15,117 nt of DNA, taken from contig JBBHKE010001979.1 of NCBI GenBank assembly GCA_037447655.1, forward strand, positions 1-15,117, given 5' to 3'. The DNA comes from Zygnema cylindricum. Its lineage: Eukaryota; Streptophyta; Zygnematophyceae; Zygnematales; Zygnemataceae. Each line of letters begins with the position of its first letter. Within the stretch, counting starts at the first letter, position 1. Below are positions 1 through 8,404 of this stretch, piece after piece. The notes below the pieces were generated by a model. That model saw only the letters and a list, made by a program, of their open reading frames with translations, made no database searches and was not told the DNA's origin. Made by a program: the position numbers and the translations under genes.

Positions 1-510
1 TAAGAATGTTGATATGTGTTTGGACACTTTGAAATTTCATCTCGTTAAGCGATAAAAATTTTAAAAAAATTGCCACAAGTACTTTAATCTGTCTTCTACC
101 ATGCCACCAAAAATAAGATTGCCAGTGCATATCTAGGCAATTACTCAAGGTACAAAATGGACCAATTTAGATAGTGAGCAGAATATTTTTTTACTTTCAT
201 TTCTGGTGTTTATTTTCCATCATTGGATTCTCCTAAATATAAGCCAACAATACAAACGAACAACAAACATGAAAGCACAATTTTACAAAAAGAAAATAAT
301 TCTTTTAGAGGATTCAAAACAACAACAACGACAAACATTAAAAAGCGGAAAGGTAAAAAAAATCTTCATCAATGATCACAAGGACAACTTTATATTCACT
401 ATCATCAACTATTTATGTTAATGATGGGTATGTATTGTTTAGAAGCACAATCCCCTCCCTCTCCTCTTCCTCCACAACAAACGATTACCGGGTACACTTA
501 GACACGTACC
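1..510. other. AT-rich intergenic sequence
   Basis: I see no gene here. The short open frames have no recognisable domain and no splice or Kozak context. The sequence is AT-rich and leads into a tandem repeat. Confidence 0.6.
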
Positions 511-775
511 ATAACCATAGTGTCACATGTCACACAATTCTTCAAAAACAACAATTTATATAGTACGCTTGATGCTTAACATAACCATGACGTCATGTGC
601 CATACAATCCTTTAAAACCATAACAATCTATAGTACACTTTTGATGCATAACGTAACCATGTTGTCATATGCCATTCATGTATTCGAAACCATAACAATT
701 TAAAACACGTTTTTGATGCGTAACATAACCATAGTGTCTTGTCTTACATTACTTCAAGTTTTAACAAGTTACCAA
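511..775. repeat. ~72-bp tandem repeat, about 3.6 degenerate copies
   Basis: Each unit begins with ATAACCAT or GTAACCAT and ends near TTGATGC followed by ATAAC or similar. Units run 511-580, 581-652 and 653-724, with a partial copy from 725 to about 775. Shared blocks in order are AACCAT, a variable TGACGTCATGTGCCATAC-like block, ACCATAACAAT and CGTTTTTGATGC. Copies differ by point changes and one or two small indels, so the array is old. Copy 2 contains a TGACGTCA palindrome that the others have lost or never had. I see no coding role. Confidence 0.8.
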
Positions 776-2612
776 TGGACGATGGAATTCGTCCACTAAA
801 CTGGTTGTTATCTAAATATCTGCGGCGTCGACACACCAACCCTCCCCCCGAAGTGCCTCCCAATTAGTATAGGGACAAGGTTGAATACCAAAAATAATCT
901 AGTCCAAACTCATAGGTGAATAAATCTAAAGGGCTTTCATACAATAACACACTTAGATAAAAATCAGCACAACTTTGTGGGTTTTCAAAGTAGCTAGCAG
1001 ATTTCGCTCTCCAAAAGTGGGGCAAAGAGCTTACAAAAAAAAGTGTCGGATCGATACAAAACACGTTCACCTAGAGTGTGCAAATCAAGTACATAAAGAG
1101 AAACATCAAATCATACACGGACATAATCATCGACAAAACACAAGTATATGAGCCGAAGTTTTTTCACTCTTACAAAATTCTTCTCTCTCACTCAAACTTA
1201 CAATCCTCAAAATACCTAATTGGCTTCCTGCAACAAAAGACGAACATAGACGAACAAAGACGACTACAAAGACGACTTTCCGCTGTCACGACTGTACAAC
1301 AGCCACCAACCACTCGACGTTCGCCACTTCATCACTACGGACACTTAGACTCCGCATACTACACTATCAGACAAACCTTTCAAAAAACTAAGACACAATA
1401 TCATCGAAACTAAATCCTTCGCTGAACCGAACGCGGTGACATGTACTACGCAACGAATACGTAATGCATACAAAACAAACATTATTAAACAAGGACACGA
1501 ACATAGCCAATACGTTGATTCGCACATAGCATCCTAACAAATAAAAACCAACGTTCTTATCAATTCACTGTTTTCTTGTATTTGGATAGTTTTCAGCCTT
1601 TCCAAAATTAAAAGAGCATTGAAAAAACTCCCAAGCATACACAACAAAAAAATAATAACAAAATCCGATGATTTTTCACACTTCAAATAAACCTTCAAAG
1701 TTCACCGATTTTCAAATTTCTGGACACAAAAAAAAACATGACAAAAAGTTGTAAAAAGAACCACCAACTAGATATTTATAAAAACCGAACAAAATGAGGA
1801 TAAATAAAACAAGAAAAAAAAAACCAGATAAATCTTTAGTCGTTTGGAATTGAAGAGTTTTGCTCAGTCAAACACCAACAGTGACTGTGGAAACAAAAAT
1901 GAAAACGTCTACAAATATTACAAACACCATGACCTACTTTGTCAAACAATTTCATAAAAGGAAAACAAACTAAACTAAAAAAGTATATTCGATAATGTGT
2001 CATCCACCACATTACAAAACCTACCGACTACCAGATTTCTTCCAAATCTACAAAATTGAAAATTTTCATTCGCAAGTGTTTAAGGGTGAGGAATTTGCGC
2101 CGTACAACATTTCCACGTCAAAAACAAAAGGATTCGGATGAAAAAAAATTGTCGTGTAGTTGAACTCGCCAGCTACCGAACAAGACAAAATTTTCATGTT
2201 TTACAACTCTGAAGACATAGAAATTGGAAACATCGGACCTTTCACAGACGGTGATGGTGGACCCAAAACATACAAAAATTTATCCAGAAAAAAGGGAAAA
2301 CAAAATGAAAATTCATTTGATGCTAAAAAAAATGTCGTGTTAGTCTTGCTCTTCGATACTGGACGAGACAAAAGTCACATTTTTGAGAAAGTTTTAGAGA
2401 GGCTGTTTCTTCTTCGGTCAAATCCGGTGATGTCTTACGGATCTAGAGTTAAAAAGCGAAAGAAAAAAACAAAAAAAACATCAAATTACAAAATAAGACT
2501 CCCCCCTCACCGAGTAGTTCCCCCCTCAAAGTCCCTTTAGTTCGAACAAAAAGAAGTATTAAAAACAAGTGTCAACTACAATTTTTGAATTTTTTTTGGG
2601 TTTTCCCCTCAC
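776..2612. other. Long non-coding stretch with an A-rich plus strand
   Basis: No supportable gene is present. The plus strand is markedly rich in A and poor in G over much of this stretch, with many A runs. The two longest open frames (1078-1413 and 2160-2540) start at GTG and TTG rather than ATG, are rich in Lys, Gln and Asn because of the base composition, and match no family I know. A short direct repeat built on TGTCGTGT after an A run occurs at about 2143 and 2324. Confidence 0.55.
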
Positions 2613-2747
2613 CTCCCTCCCTTCCGCCCGCCCTCTCCCCCACTCCCCCACTCCCCTTCTCCCTATCCTGCCCCTCCCTCTCTCTCTCCCTCTCCCCCTC
2701 CCTCTCCCACTCCCACTTCCTCTCCCTCTCCCTCTCCCTCCAAGCCC
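2613..2747. repeat. CT-rich low-complexity tract (CCCTCT-like)
   Basis: The plus strand here is almost pure pyrimidine, made of CCCTCT and CTCCCC units in imperfect order. Open frames across it give only Pro/Leu/Ser repeats and are not genes. Confidence 0.9.
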
Positions 2748-2867
2748 AGAGTGGTCTTACAAGTTAGTGAGTTCCGAGAGGAGGCCTATCTCCGGCGGAA
2801 TGGTCCCCACCAATCCCAATCCGGACAGATCCCTGCACCCCTTCCCTCGGCTCGGTCAACGAGATCC

Positions 2868-2922
2868 TTTCCTTCTCTTCCCCTCTCTCCCCTCTCTCCC
2901 CTCTCTCCCCTCCCCCCCCCTC
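2868..2922. repeat. Second CT tract (CCCCTCTCT units)
   Basis: Several near-identical CCCCTCTCT-type units end in a run of C. This tract sits about 120 bases after the first CT tract, separated by ordinary mixed sequence. Confidence 0.85.
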
Positions 2923-3051
2923 GTGCGAATACATTCAGAGCAGAAACATTCCTTGCAAAAATAATCCAAGGCAAAAATATCACGTCCGACCACATTCCGC
3001 GTCATATTCAGCATGAATTAGAGTCGATCGAGTGCGATATTTGCTGCAAAA

Positions 3052-3300
3052 TTCAGTGCGAAATTTAGTGCGAAATTTATATAGAAAAATTCATTGCGAA
3101 ATTTATATAGAAAATTCAGTACGAAATTTTACATAGAAAATTTAGTGCGAAAGTTAACTGCAAAGTTTATTTCGAAATTTAGTGCGAAATTTAGTGCGAA
3201 ATTTAGTGCGAAATTTAGTGCGAAATTTAGTGCGAAATTTAGTGCGAAATTTAGTGCGAAATTTAGTGAGAAATTTAATGCGGATTTTAGTGCGAATGTC
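3052..3300. repeat. 12-bp satellite, CGAAATTTAGTG unit
   Basis: Eight perfect copies of CGAAATTTAGTG run from 3173 to 3268. At least two diverged copies follow, to about 3292. Degenerate relatives reach back to about 3052, where the GTGCGAAATTT and ATATAGAAAATTCA blocks alternate. Because 12 is a multiple of three, every frame without a stop stays open, which explains the Lys-Phe-Ser-Ala and Arg-Asn-Leu-Val repeat proteins in silico. I do not regard these as real proteins. The array lies just downstream of the stop codon of the minus-strand gene, so it may fall in its 3' UTR. Confidence 0.93.
3166..3171 (-). promoter_or_regulatory. Possible polyadenylation signal (AATAAA) for the minus-strand gene
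   Basis: The plus-strand TTTATT reads AATAAA on the minus strand, about 180 bases after the stop codon of the small secreted-protein gene. It falls at the edge of the perfect satellite array. Spacing is plausible, but AATAAA is common by chance in AT-rich DNA. Confidence 0.25.
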
Positions 3301-3350
3301 TAGCGGCATAACAGAGATCCGTGGCAAAATCTTGCCTTTGCGGCGGCCAC

Positions 3351-3704
3351 TCACACCCAGTTGACGCGGCCGGAGTCGGTGCACCCGAAGTACGGCTGGT
3401 CGACGCACTGGATGCCGGGGAAGAGGTGCGGGTTCACGAGCGAGGCCTGCAGCGCCGACAGAGCCGCGTCTGCACCAGACGTACGGAAAACGTACGGAAG
3501 ACGAGGCAGAGGAGAGAATAAGAGCAAGGTTGGCCGGGCACGCGCAAAGGAAAAGACGGCGGAGCGAAGTAAGGGGCAAAGGAAGGTGGAAGGGGGAGGA
3601 GACTTACTGTCTGCATCGTCGCGAATGGGGCCGAAGTACGCCGTTACGAGTGCCACGTGGCACGCGATTAGCAGTACTGTAGGGATGGCTATGGTGGCCG
3701 CCAT
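3351..3704 (-). CDS. Small secreted protein, 71 aa, two exons, unrecognised family
   Basis: Exon 1 is 3704 down to 3608 and exon 2 is 3469 down to 3351. The intron (3606 to 3470 plus base 3607) is 137 bases, with donor GTAAGT, a pyrimidine-rich body and acceptor GGTGCAG. Splicing in phase 1 makes an Asn codon (AAC) at residue 33. The start is in a good Kozak setting (GCCATGG) with an in-frame TAG upstream. Residues 1-22 form a classic signal peptide: a hydrophobic core, then Val-Thr-Ala before Tyr23. The predicted mature peptide is 49 residues with just two cysteines, Cys54 and Cys62, which could close a nine-residue loop near the C-terminus (CVDQPYFGC), followed by a short tail ending NWV. 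The exons are much richer in GC and CpG than the flanks. I do not recognise the family. It could be a secreted peptide precursor or other small extracellular protein; function is unknown. Exon joining is inferred, not proven. Confidence 0.6.
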   Translation of the reverse strand: MAATIAIPTVLLIACHVALVTAYFGPIRDDADSKSPPPSTFLCPLLRSAVFSFARARPTLLLFSPLPRLPYVFRTSGADAALSALQASLVNPHLFPGIQCVDQPYFGCTDSGRVNWV

Positions 3705-3791
3705 GGCTATGGAGACGGCAAGCTACACTGTTTGAGGTAGTCGAGCAAGATCCGACATGCAGATAGACTATGGGTTTGACTATGGACAAGA
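3705..3791 (-). promoter_or_regulatory. Probable 5' UTR/proximal promoter of the small secreted-protein gene
   Basis: This short segment lies directly upstream of the minus-strand ATG, at the end of the GC-rich island. It is bounded upstream by a long T/C tract of the plus strand (A/G on the gene's sense strand). No TATA box is evident. The assignment rests on position only. Confidence 0.25.
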
Positions 3792-3796
3792 GGCTC

Positions 3797-3860
3797 TTCC
3801 TTTTTCTTTCTTTTTCTTTTTTTTTCTTTTTTTTTCTTCGATTTTCTTTTTTTTTCTTTA
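3797..3860. repeat. T-rich polypyrimidine tract
   Basis: This is almost pure T with scattered C on the plus strand, ending in TTTACAG. It looks like an ideal plus-strand 3' splice site, but what follows has no recognisable coding content. On the minus strand it is a poly-A/G tract upstream of the small gene. Confidence 0.8.
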
Positions 3861-3861
3861 C

Positions 3862-4216
3862 AGGTGGGAGCCGACCTCAGGCCGTACAGGCGTCGTACGA
3901 CGAACCGCCTTTTGTACTTTTTACAGCGAAACCGACATCGTGAAATTGACCGTTCGTATTTTCCGTACAGGGTCCACCTCGTCGGAGGATCGCGACAAAT
4001 TTAAAAAAAAAACAAATTATTGGAATCCAAAATGCGCAAGTGTCGACGAACAAGACTTTGTTTTACGGCTGACATCCTTTTGACCAATCAGAGTCAGACA
4101 CGTTTGTAGCTAGATGATGACATATTTAAAAGTGCGCATTTTTTACGTCTATAAAATGGTCGGCATAGCATATCGTACTTTATTAATCGTGAAACTTTTT
4201 CATACAAAATTTTGCC
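3862..4216. other. Intergenic sequence after the T tract
   Basis: I see no supportable gene. One frame is open to 4083 but starts within the T tract and matches nothing I know. Confidence 0.5.
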
Positions 4217-4224
4217 GTTTGGAC

Positions 4225-4500
4225 CATAGTTCAAAAGTAGGCGTTTTATGGTAGGTCTTTTGTCGGCGACTTTTATCGTAAGTTGTGTTATGGGCTTTTC
4301 ATGGGATCTTCTTAGATTGCTACTTTGATTAGCGACCGTCCGATCGTTCGAATCTGACGGTTTAAATAAATATTTTTGGTCCGAATGTTTTAATTGGTCC
4401 GAATAGGTCCAAATACAATATGGGTCTTAAGGTCATATTGTATGTTTTGCATACAATAGGCATATTGTATGGGCCTACTTTCACCTACTTTTGAACTATG
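4225..4500 (+). mobile_element. hAT-like MITE, copy A (276 bp)
   Basis: The ends are terminal inverted repeats: CATAGTTCAAAAGTAGGCG on the left and the complement of CATAGTTCAAAAGTAGGTG on the right, 18 of 19 bases matching. It is flanked by a perfect 8-bp target-site duplication, GTTTGGAC (4217-4224 and 4501-4508). An 8-bp duplication is typical of the hAT superfamily. There is no transposase, so the element is non-autonomous. Four copies of a CATACAATATG-type motif, in both orientations, cluster near the right end (about 4412-4472) and may be subterminal transposase-binding sites (inference). Copy B is the same family in the opposite orientation. Confidence 0.93.
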
Positions 4501-4508
4501 GTTTGGAC

Positions 4509-5265
4509 AACCGTTGAGAGTTCGTTCAATCCAAGGGTGGCGATTGGAAGACGAACTGACCGTACGCATTTTTGTCGTGATATTCTGGTCCTGAAATTGT
4601 CGTGTACGGTTGCGACGTTAAAATATGTCACGTGATGGGGAACGTTGTCCTTTGCTTTTGGAAGTTCTCCCGTCAGTGCGTGTCTTGTCACGTCATTTCT
4701 GACGTCACTGTACTTTATGAAGTTCACGCTACGTGACACGTCCCCAATCACAAGATTCTGCCATTTTTTTGTTTTTTTTTATCCGTGAAATTTTAGGTTG
4801 TGAACGTCAAAATATTTTGTCGTATGCGAATGCAAGCTGCCAAATTCACGTTCGAAGACATTGCCGCCCAACGCATGTAATGAAAAATTTGTCGTTTAGC
4901 GGCATGACTTTTGGAGGGAAGGACGAAGAACTCGCGGGGAATCATAATCTTCTCTTTTAACTTAAGCCAGGTCATGACGTCATTTCTTATCTTCCTACAT
5001 CGTCCTCGCTTTTCCGGTTTTTCAGCGTCATTTATCCTTTCTTAGGGTACGGCCCCATGTGGCTAAGATCTGGTTTATTTCTGTCGTTTTCTTTTCAGAC
5101 TTAGCGCCGTACTGCCTAAGTTGAAACCGCACGAAGAAATCGCAAATTTGTAGAGTACAAATTGCGTAATTCTCTAACTTAGGATGTACGAAAATTTGTC
5201 GTCTTCTGTTTTTTTACCCACAAACACGTCATCTTCAAACTTATCATAATCCACATCTGCAACGT
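4509..5265. other. Unique sequence between the two MITE copies
   Basis: There is no supportable gene. The plus strand is T-rich and contains several CGTCA/TGACG motifs around 4690-4740, including a small ACGTCA...TGACGT inverted repeat. The two MITEs face opposite ways on either side of this 757-bp stretch. Confidence 0.5.
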
Positions 5266-5273
5266 GTTTTAAG

Positions 5274-5636
5274 CTTAGTTCAAAAGTAGGTGAAAGTACA
5301 CCCATACAATATGCCTATTGTACGCAAAAAAAACAATATACCCTTAAGACCCATATTGTATTGGCCTCAAAATGAAATAAAATAGTAACAGGGTTGAGTT
5401 GCACATGGATCGAAAAAGAATTAAAAATCATGTTTAAATTTGAAAAAAAAAACGGACAAAAAAACATTTTTCTGTGAGTTTTGAGGTACTTTTTATTTAA
5501 ACCGTCAGATTTGGATGATCACCAGTCTCTGATCAAAGTAGCGATCTAAGAAGATCACATGAAAAGCCTATAGCAAAACTTACGATAAAGGCGCCGACAA
5601 AAGGCCTACAATAGAAACGCCTACTTTTGAACTATG
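5274..5636 (-). mobile_element. hAT-like MITE, copy B (363 bp), inverted relative to copy A
   Basis: The left terminus is CTTAGTTCAAAAGTAGGTG, with one change from the family end, and the right terminus is the complement of CATAGTTCAAAAGTAGGCG. It is flanked by a perfect 8-bp duplication, GTTTTAAG (5266-5273 and 5637-5644). Read on the minus strand, it follows copy A through most of its length, including the block around AAACCGTCAGAT and the region near TACGATAAA. It is longer because a central segment (about 5365-5486) replaces the short middle of copy A. No coding capacity is present. Confidence 0.92.
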
Positions 5637-5644
5637 GTTTTAAG

Positions 5645-6426
5645 CAATGTAAAATCATTTACACAAATAGGAAAACATATTAACACCTGTGAAAGTTTTC
5701 AAAAGTTTTTGACAGCTGAAAAAAGTACAGGGTTGTTCGTTTTTGTCCACATGCACCTTGTACGCTTTTAATTTTGCAGGGGTCTTGAGGCTACAGTGTC
5801 ATTTCACGCAAAGTTGAAAATCTGCGAACGTGAAAAATCTGCGAAGTCATGGCGGCTGGACAGGAGAGGTTTCCGCAAAGGCCTGTCGTACAGCCACGGA
5901 TGCAAGGCTGTACGTCTACGATGTCACGCAATGCCATGCGACATAACAATTCGTTCCAAAAATTACGATGTGTCTCACGACGCTTTCAAAAAGATTCGAA
6001 AAAATACGGTGCGGCAAAGACAAATTGTACATGGTGACAGCCGTCACGGGTATTGTTGATGTATACAATCGTTACAAATTTAAGTAACAATTTCGAGAAA
6101 ACACATAGAGACACTTGAAATCCGAGTCCACCGGATCCGCGCTAAAGTACAAAGTAAGTTCGCTAAGTTACAAGTACATGGGGCCGTACCCTTACTACTC
6201 ATCGATTTGCCACGTGTTAGCTTCAGATTAAGCGTGGATGGACGATCCATCAGATTACGAAACGCTTGTCCAAAGAAAACATACACCATGTCATGAAGCT
6301 TCTTCGTAGCTTCCTTTCACTTTTGTTTGGTGTCTTGCGTGACAGTTTTACGACAGTAAACCGTTCGCATGACATCGAAGTAAGTTTGGACGGAAGCAAA
6401 TCGTGTCTTCTTTTGGCATTTACGAC
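5645..6426. other. Intergenic sequence with an unsupported open frame
   Basis: A TTTTGCAG acceptor-like site ends at 5779, and one frame is open from there to a stop at 6059 (about 93 codons). The encoded protein is rich in Arg, Lys, His and Cys and shows no family I know. It does not fit the A2M sequence expected upstream of 8776. No matching donor or start is convincing. I do not call a gene. Confidence 0.4.
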
Positions 6427-6460
6427 GGGAATTGATCATGACAGTGACTGTTTTGGTTGC
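6427..6460 (+). repeat. Outer inverted repeat, left arm part 1
   Basis: It begins GGGAATTGATCATG and pairs with 8208-8241 in reverse complement, with 32 of 34 bases matching. Similarity stops sharply outside GGGAATTGATC on both sides. I found no target-site duplication at these outer ends. Confidence 0.8.
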
Positions 6461-6718
6461 GCACGGTCACTTACGTCACTTTGTCAAAAATTGTACGTTT
6501 GAAGTACATATTGGTAAAAATAAAGTACCGTTGAGTAAAATTTTCACGGTCAATCGGTTGGACAACATTGACTTTCAAAATATTGTTTCAACCGCTTAAA
6601 ATTTTGCCGCGCTTGCGGGCGTCGACCGTCATAATAAAATTAGCAATTCACACGACCGGCGAACGTTTACAGTAACAAAGCTGCGGCAACCACATGTAAA
6701 TAAAATAGTTGCAGACAG

Positions 6719-6811
6719 TCACTTTTTGTCTTTACGTGAGCTCCACGGCGAGAGCACTTAGCCGCAAAATTTAAATTTAATCGTCTAAGCGTTACATTGA
6801 ACTTAGACGCA
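6719..6811 (+). repeat. Outer inverted repeat, left arm part 2
   Basis: It is the reverse complement, with scattered changes and small gaps, of about 8111-8200. The best block is TTTTTGTCTTTACGTGAGC, followed by CCACGG and GCACTTAG. In the right arm the two parts are directly adjacent, but here about 250 bases (6461-6712) lie between them, bounded by a GTTGC at each edge. This suggests an insertion in the left arm or a loss from the right arm. Confidence 0.8.
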
Positions 6812-7110
6812 AATTGGAAAAAACATCTTTAAGCTAAATTGAACTACTGCAAGTTTTGTACGGAAATATAAAAACGCACGAAACGAAATTTTGTTGTCTA
6901 TGTAAGAATGTTGAATCGTAGATAGTGTGGCTCGATTTCGACGCGCATGACGACGCGCATTTTTTTCATTTAATTTCAATTGATATTTTAACGCCGGTTC
7001 GTTTTATTATAGTGTACAAAGTTTATTTCGTTTCGTGCAGTTTAATATTTCCGTACAAGACTTGTAGTACTCTAGTTTAAAGAGGTTTCATTTCATTTTG
7101 CGTCTAAAGG
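6806..7110. repeat. Inner imperfect palindrome
   Basis: The left arm, about 6806-6900, is the reverse complement of about 7025-7110. The clearest paired block is TTGTACGGAAATAT with GCACGAAACGAAAT on the left, matched by ATTTCGTTTCGTGC and ATATTTCCGTACAA on the right. The arms also share GACGCAAA-type sequence at their outer ends. The ~125-base loop holds a GACGCGCAT direct repeat (about 6938-6960). This palindrome lies inside the outer inverted repeat. Confidence 0.75.
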
Positions 7111-8110
7111 CACCTTCCCATGTAATCGAAACTTTAATCTTGTAACTTTGTTTCTAGCGAAGATTCTTCGTACAACTTTCAGAGCATTCCGATGTAAGCG
7201 TAAATAACTTGTTACTTCAAAAAGTGACAACCGTAGACATGTAACGAAACATGTGACAAATAAACGGTACACAAAATGTTGTGAAACTTCCAATCGGTTT
7301 CAATTTCAGACGTCCACCAGCACGCTGTAGGTTTTGTGTCACTTCGCAATGTCTGTACGCCACATTGTCGACATGGAGGCAATGCAGATGATTAGGATTT
7401 GTGACACTGTGATGTCACGCACGTCACGATCAACTATGACAACGCCGACGTCACAAATTCTAAAACTTTTCTGCCATGGTTTACCGCTTGTATTTTTTTA
7501 TTTTTTCTCACTCTACTTGCCATCAAAATTCGCCTAAAGATAATAAAAAAAATCGTTTTCAAAGATATTTTATTTGATACCATTATTGACCTTTTTCGTT
7601 GCAAGAGCTGTGAGATAGACTTGGTCGTGGGAGAAGGAGAGAGAGAGAGAGAGAGGCGCTTTTACAAACTTCACTTTTGCGAAATGGCGTCCGTTGGTCG
7701 AAACCCCTCCACGGCCCCTGCACATAAAAAAACTCACGCACAAGCTGGAAACGTACGGTGGGTTTTTTTTTTGGTACTCCGCGCACAAAAATTGTCAAAA
7801 ACCTTCGACGCGTGTGAAATCATATGCATATTCGCTCACGTCGTGAAACCTTATTTAAAATCACTTTGAAAGGTGATTTTATTTAACCTTTGAAGATGAG
7901 TTGGAAGGACGCGGAAGTGGGTCAAGACGCGCTAGACGACAAACTACATCGCGCTAGACGACATACTGCAGTACAGTTAAAGTTCCAAGCTAACGCAGCT
8001 TGTACGGTGGTAATTTCAGTTTTTTGGTACGGTTGCAAGGTTTCTCGTTTTTTTCCAAATTATAGAGGAAAACGACATAGATTAACTGTAACTTTAGCAC
8101 ATGGGAAAGT
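7111..8110. other. Interior of the inverted-repeat complex
   Basis: No transposase or other gene is recognisable. A block at 7102-7128 (ACCTTCCCATGT) has a reverse-complement relative at about 8095-8118 (ACATGGGAAAGTGCC), another sign of nested inverted duplication. A GA microsatellite lies at 7630-7656. Open frames here are short and unrecognised. Confidence 0.5.
7630..7656. repeat. (GA)n microsatellite
   Basis: GAGAAGGAGA is followed by an uninterrupted run of GA dinucleotides. Confidence 0.9.
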
Positions 8111-8241
8111 GCCCTAGGCTCAATTTAACTGTTATACGATTAAATTTCAATTTTGCGACTAAGTGTTCTCACCGTGGTGCTCACGTAAAGACAAAAAGTG
8201 ATTGTTTGCAACCAAAGCAGTCACTATCATGATCAATTCCC
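8111..8241 (-). repeat. Outer inverted repeat, right arm
   Basis: This is the reverse-complement partner of 6719-6811 (via about 8111-8200) and 6427-6460 (via 8208-8241). Here the two homologous parts are contiguous, unlike in the left arm. Confidence 0.8.
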
Positions 8242-8404
8242 TTGTTTTCAAGTTTCAACAAAGGTTTGAAAGAATGCTACACCATCCATCGTTATTAGCG
8301 TTAAGGATCTATTAGTGTTAATGCAGAACTAAAATCAATAATATTAATTTATTGCCAAGTGACGTGGCACATTACAATTCAAGTCCTTAAAAAAGTGTTG
8401 TTAA

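Noticed and set aside
511-775. CRISPR array
   Set aside because: Units are contiguous ~72-bp tandem copies with no repeat-spacer alternation, in a eukaryotic setting.
1078-1413. 111-codon open frame
   Set aside because: It opens at GTG, lies in the same A-rich stretch, and has an ordinary composition-driven protein with no family resemblance.
2160-2540. 126-codon open frame on the plus strand
   Set aside because: It opens at TTG, not ATG. Its Lys/Asn-rich protein follows from the A-rich strand, and it has no recognisable domain.
2569-2964. Pro/Leu/Ser-rich open frames over the CT tracts
   Set aside because: They are products of low-complexity CT repeats; all frames look alike and none has gene structure.
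3094-3303. Lys-Phe-Ser-Ala repeat protein
   Set aside because: It is encoded entirely by the 12-bp satellite and its decayed edge. The frame stays open only because 12 is divisible by three.
3862-3960. Exon of the A2M gene after the perfect-looking acceptor TTTTTTTCTTTACAG
   Set aside because: None of the three frames matches A2M, the frames close soon, and there is no good donor.
4330-4365. tRNA-like GTTCGAATC box
   Set aside because: It lies inside MITE copy A, and no acceptor stem or anticodon arm can be drawn around it.
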